Source: JAVBKB01 sp031554275 (GTDB lineage: Bacteria > Bacillota > Bacilli > JARBTR01). From it: DNA of 7,322 bases. The DNA is taken from positions 1-7,322 of the forward strand of contig JAVBKB010000154.1 in assembly GCA_031554275.1 (NCBI GenBank), in the 5' to 3' direction. Both the position numbers and the translations under genes were made by a program. Positions 6,311 to 7,322 of the stretch are shown piece by piece (position 1 is the first letter of the stretch; every line of letters starts with the position of its first letter). The notes beneath the pieces are model-generated. The model was given only the letters and a program-made list of their open reading frames with translations. It was not told the DNA's origin and made no database searches.

Positions 6311-6314
6311 GCGC

Positions 6315-7178
6315 TTGATCAATAGCATGACAGGGTATGGTTGCAGTAAGGCGACTTCAGGTTCTGTACAAATCTTTGTAGAGATCAAAACTGTCAACCA
6401 TCGCTTTTTTGAAATAGTTTTCCGGATACCAAGGCAACTTATGGTCTACGAGGATCGAATCAGAAAGCTAGTGCAGTCAAGTTGTTCAAGAGGCAGGGCA
6501 GAGGTATTTATTACGCTGTCAGGCGAAGGTTTAGTGAAGAAAAAACTAGTTGTTCACTGGGATGTTATCGACCAGCTTGACCACGCAGCAAAGCTCTATG
6601 ATTCTGCGGAGTCGTTATCTTTTGCTGATATTATGCAGCATGACGCAGCAGTTTCCTTTGCAGAAATTGATGATGCGGCTGATGAGTTGTCTGATGCCCT
6701 TATGGAAGCAGTCAAGCAGGCAACTGAAGCGCTTTGTATAATGCGCGAGACAGAGGGCGCAATTCTCACCAAGGACTTGGAGGAACAGGCGAGCCTGCTA
6801 CAGCAAAGACTTAGTGTTGTTAAACAGCACACACCTAAAGTAATTGAACAGTTCAATGAGCGACTAACACAGAAGCTTCAAGAAGCAGTGGGAGCGATCA
6901 TTGATCAGAATCGTTTGTTGACGGAAATCACGATTTTGACAGATAAACTGGATATTCATGAGGAAATTGCACGACTTGGCAGCCACATACAACAGTTTAA
7001 TGATGCTTTACAGGAAGTGATCCCAATTGGACGAAAAGCAGATTTTCTCATTCAAGAAATGAATCGGGAGGTCAATACAATTGGATCAAAGTGTAATGAC
7101 ATCAATATTGCCAAAGAAGTTGTTGAAATGAAAACAATACTTGAAAAAATGAAAGAACAAGTGCAAAATATAGAATAA
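6315..7178 (+). CDS. yicC: YicC/YloC family endoribonuclease
   Basis: This 287-residue protein is a full-length YicC/YloC family member. The family was long listed as uncharacterised (UPF0701); E. coli YicC has since been linked to RNA cleavage and small-RNA turnover. The YicC-like N-terminal domain (about 1-155) opens MINSMTGYG and contains EIKTVNHRFFEI (23-34) and the basic SRGRAE (58-63). The C-terminal DUF1732 (about 200-287) has LTDKLDIHEEIARLGSH (208-224) and the family hallmark QEMNREVNTIGSKCND (247-262). The start is TTG 6315, since it yields the usual MIxSMTGxG beginning and is preceded by GAGGGTGG; an upstream GTG at 6261 adds 18 residues foreign to the family. A TTG start and imperfect Shine-Dalgarno suggest modest translation. 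gmk follows after 43 bp, so the two are probably one operon. Confidence 0.93.
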   Translation: MINSMTGYGCSKATSGSVQIFVEIKTVNHRFFEIVFRIPRQLMVYEDRIRKLVQSSCSRGRAEVFITLSGEGLVKKKLVVHWDVIDQLDHAAKLYDSAESLSFADIMQHDAAVSFAEIDDAADELSDALMEAVKQATEALCIMRETEGAILTKDLEEQASLLQQRLSVVKQHTPKVIEQFNERLTQKLQEAVGAIIDQNRLLTEITILTDKLDIHEEIARLGSHIQQFNDALQEVIPIGRKADFLIQEMNREVNTIGSKCNDINIAKEVVEMKTILEKMKEQVQNIE

Positions 7179-7207
7179 TTGCATTTTTGCAGACGAAAGT
7201 TTGATTT

Positions 7208-7217
7208 GGGGAGAGGA
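7208..7217 (+). promoter_or_regulatory. Ribosome binding site deciding the gmk GTG start
   Basis: GGGGAGAGGA ends 4 bases before GTG 7222. An ATG at 7217 is followed at once by TAG and cannot start a protein, so GTG is the only sensible start. Confidence 0.75.
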
Positions 7218-7221
7218 TGTA

Positions 7222-7322
7222 GTGGAAAAGGGGTTGTTAATTGTTTTGTCTGGTCCGTCTGGTGTGGGCAAGGGAACAGTTAGACAAGAGATTTTTTCAA
7301 ATAATGATTTGAAATTCAAGTA
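7222..7322 (+). CDS. gmk: Guanylate kinase, 5' part cut by the window edge
   Basis: Only the first 33 codons are present; the frame is open to the end of the window. Guanylate kinase converts GMP and ATP to GDP and ADP in the cytoplasm and is essential for GTP supply. The fragment begins MEKGLLIVLSGPSGVGKGTV, with the phosphate-binding P-loop GPSGVGKG at residues 11-18 as is typical of Gmk. Start is GTG 7222 with GGGGAGAGGA just upstream. It lies 43 bp after yicC on the same strand, the usual order for Bacilli except that remA, which lies between them in B. subtilis, is missing. The truncation is due to the window, not to a mutation. Confidence 0.93.
   Translation, partial: MEKGLLIVLSGPSGVGKGTVRQEIFSNNDLKFK

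Larger units (their letters stand above)
6025..6314. other. Spacer between the ATPase and yicC
   Basis: No gene can be supported in these 290 bp. A 36-codon frame starts at ATG 6008 inside the ATPase end and stops at 6118, but it has no ribosome binding site. I see no hairpin with a T-run that would end the ATPase transcript. Two short alternative hairpins lie at 6157-6175 and 6172-6215. Promoter-like pieces (TAAAAT at 6164-6169, TATGCT at 6230-6235) lack convincing -35 partners. yicC may have its own promoter here, but its position is unclear. Confidence 0.5.

Noticed and set aside
6302..6313. AGAGGGTGGGCG resembles the T-box antiterminator core AGGGTGGNACCGCG.
   Set aside because: The match stops after GGGTGG, the ACCGCG part is missing, no terminator or stem I specifier loop is visible, and the bases are already explained as the yicC ribosome binding site. 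yicC is also not a usual T-box target.
7185..7194. GCATTTTTGC between yicC and gmk as a terminator hairpin.
   Set aside because: The stem is only 3-4 pairs and the T-run is in the loop, not after the stem. Read-through into gmk is expected.

Overview
The window looks like ordinary chromosomal core DNA from a low-GC Firmicute of class Bacilli. Strong purine-rich ribosome binding sites precede most genes, TTG and GTG starts are used, and the gene order rqcH / Ca2+-type P-ATPase / yicC / gmk matches the Bacillus subtilis yloA-yloB-yloC-(remA)-gmk neighbourhood as I know it. There is no room for remA between yicC and gmk, which leans towards Lactobacillales or a related lineage. This is an inference from gene order only; the species cannot be named.

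Layout, left to right. Positions 1-144 hold no recognisable gene. A minus-strand WYL-domain transcriptional regulator (145-1098) has a leader rich in short palindromes. A 187-bp gap follows, ending in a 19-bp tandem duplication that runs into the stop codon of the next gene. That gene is the minus-strand rqcH (1286-2953), the NFACT-family ribosome quality-control factor often labelled fibronectin-binding protein. A 371-bp divergent intergenic region (2954-3324) carries an extended -10 promoter for rqcH, several inverted repeats including a roughly 16-bp imperfect stem, and a diverged 27-bp tandem duplication. The plus-strand calcium-type P2A ATPase (3325-6024) follows. A 290-bp spacer leads to yicC (6315-7178, TTG start) and, 43 bp later, the first 33 codons of gmk (7222 to the window edge).

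The genes do not form one pathway. RqcH adds C-terminal alanine tails to stalled nascent chains, the ATPase exports Ca2+, YicC is an RNase-family protein, and Gmk makes GDP from GMP. yicC and gmk are probably co-transcribed. rqcH and the ATPase are divergent and share one regulatory region. The WYL regulator is not part of the conserved block as I know it, and its target is unknown.

I found no CRISPR array, transposase, tRNA, rRNA or clear novel defence system. The points most worth checking are glutamate in place of the catalytic-region aspartate at RqcH position 97, the structured ATPase leader, and the palindromes in front of the WYL gene.
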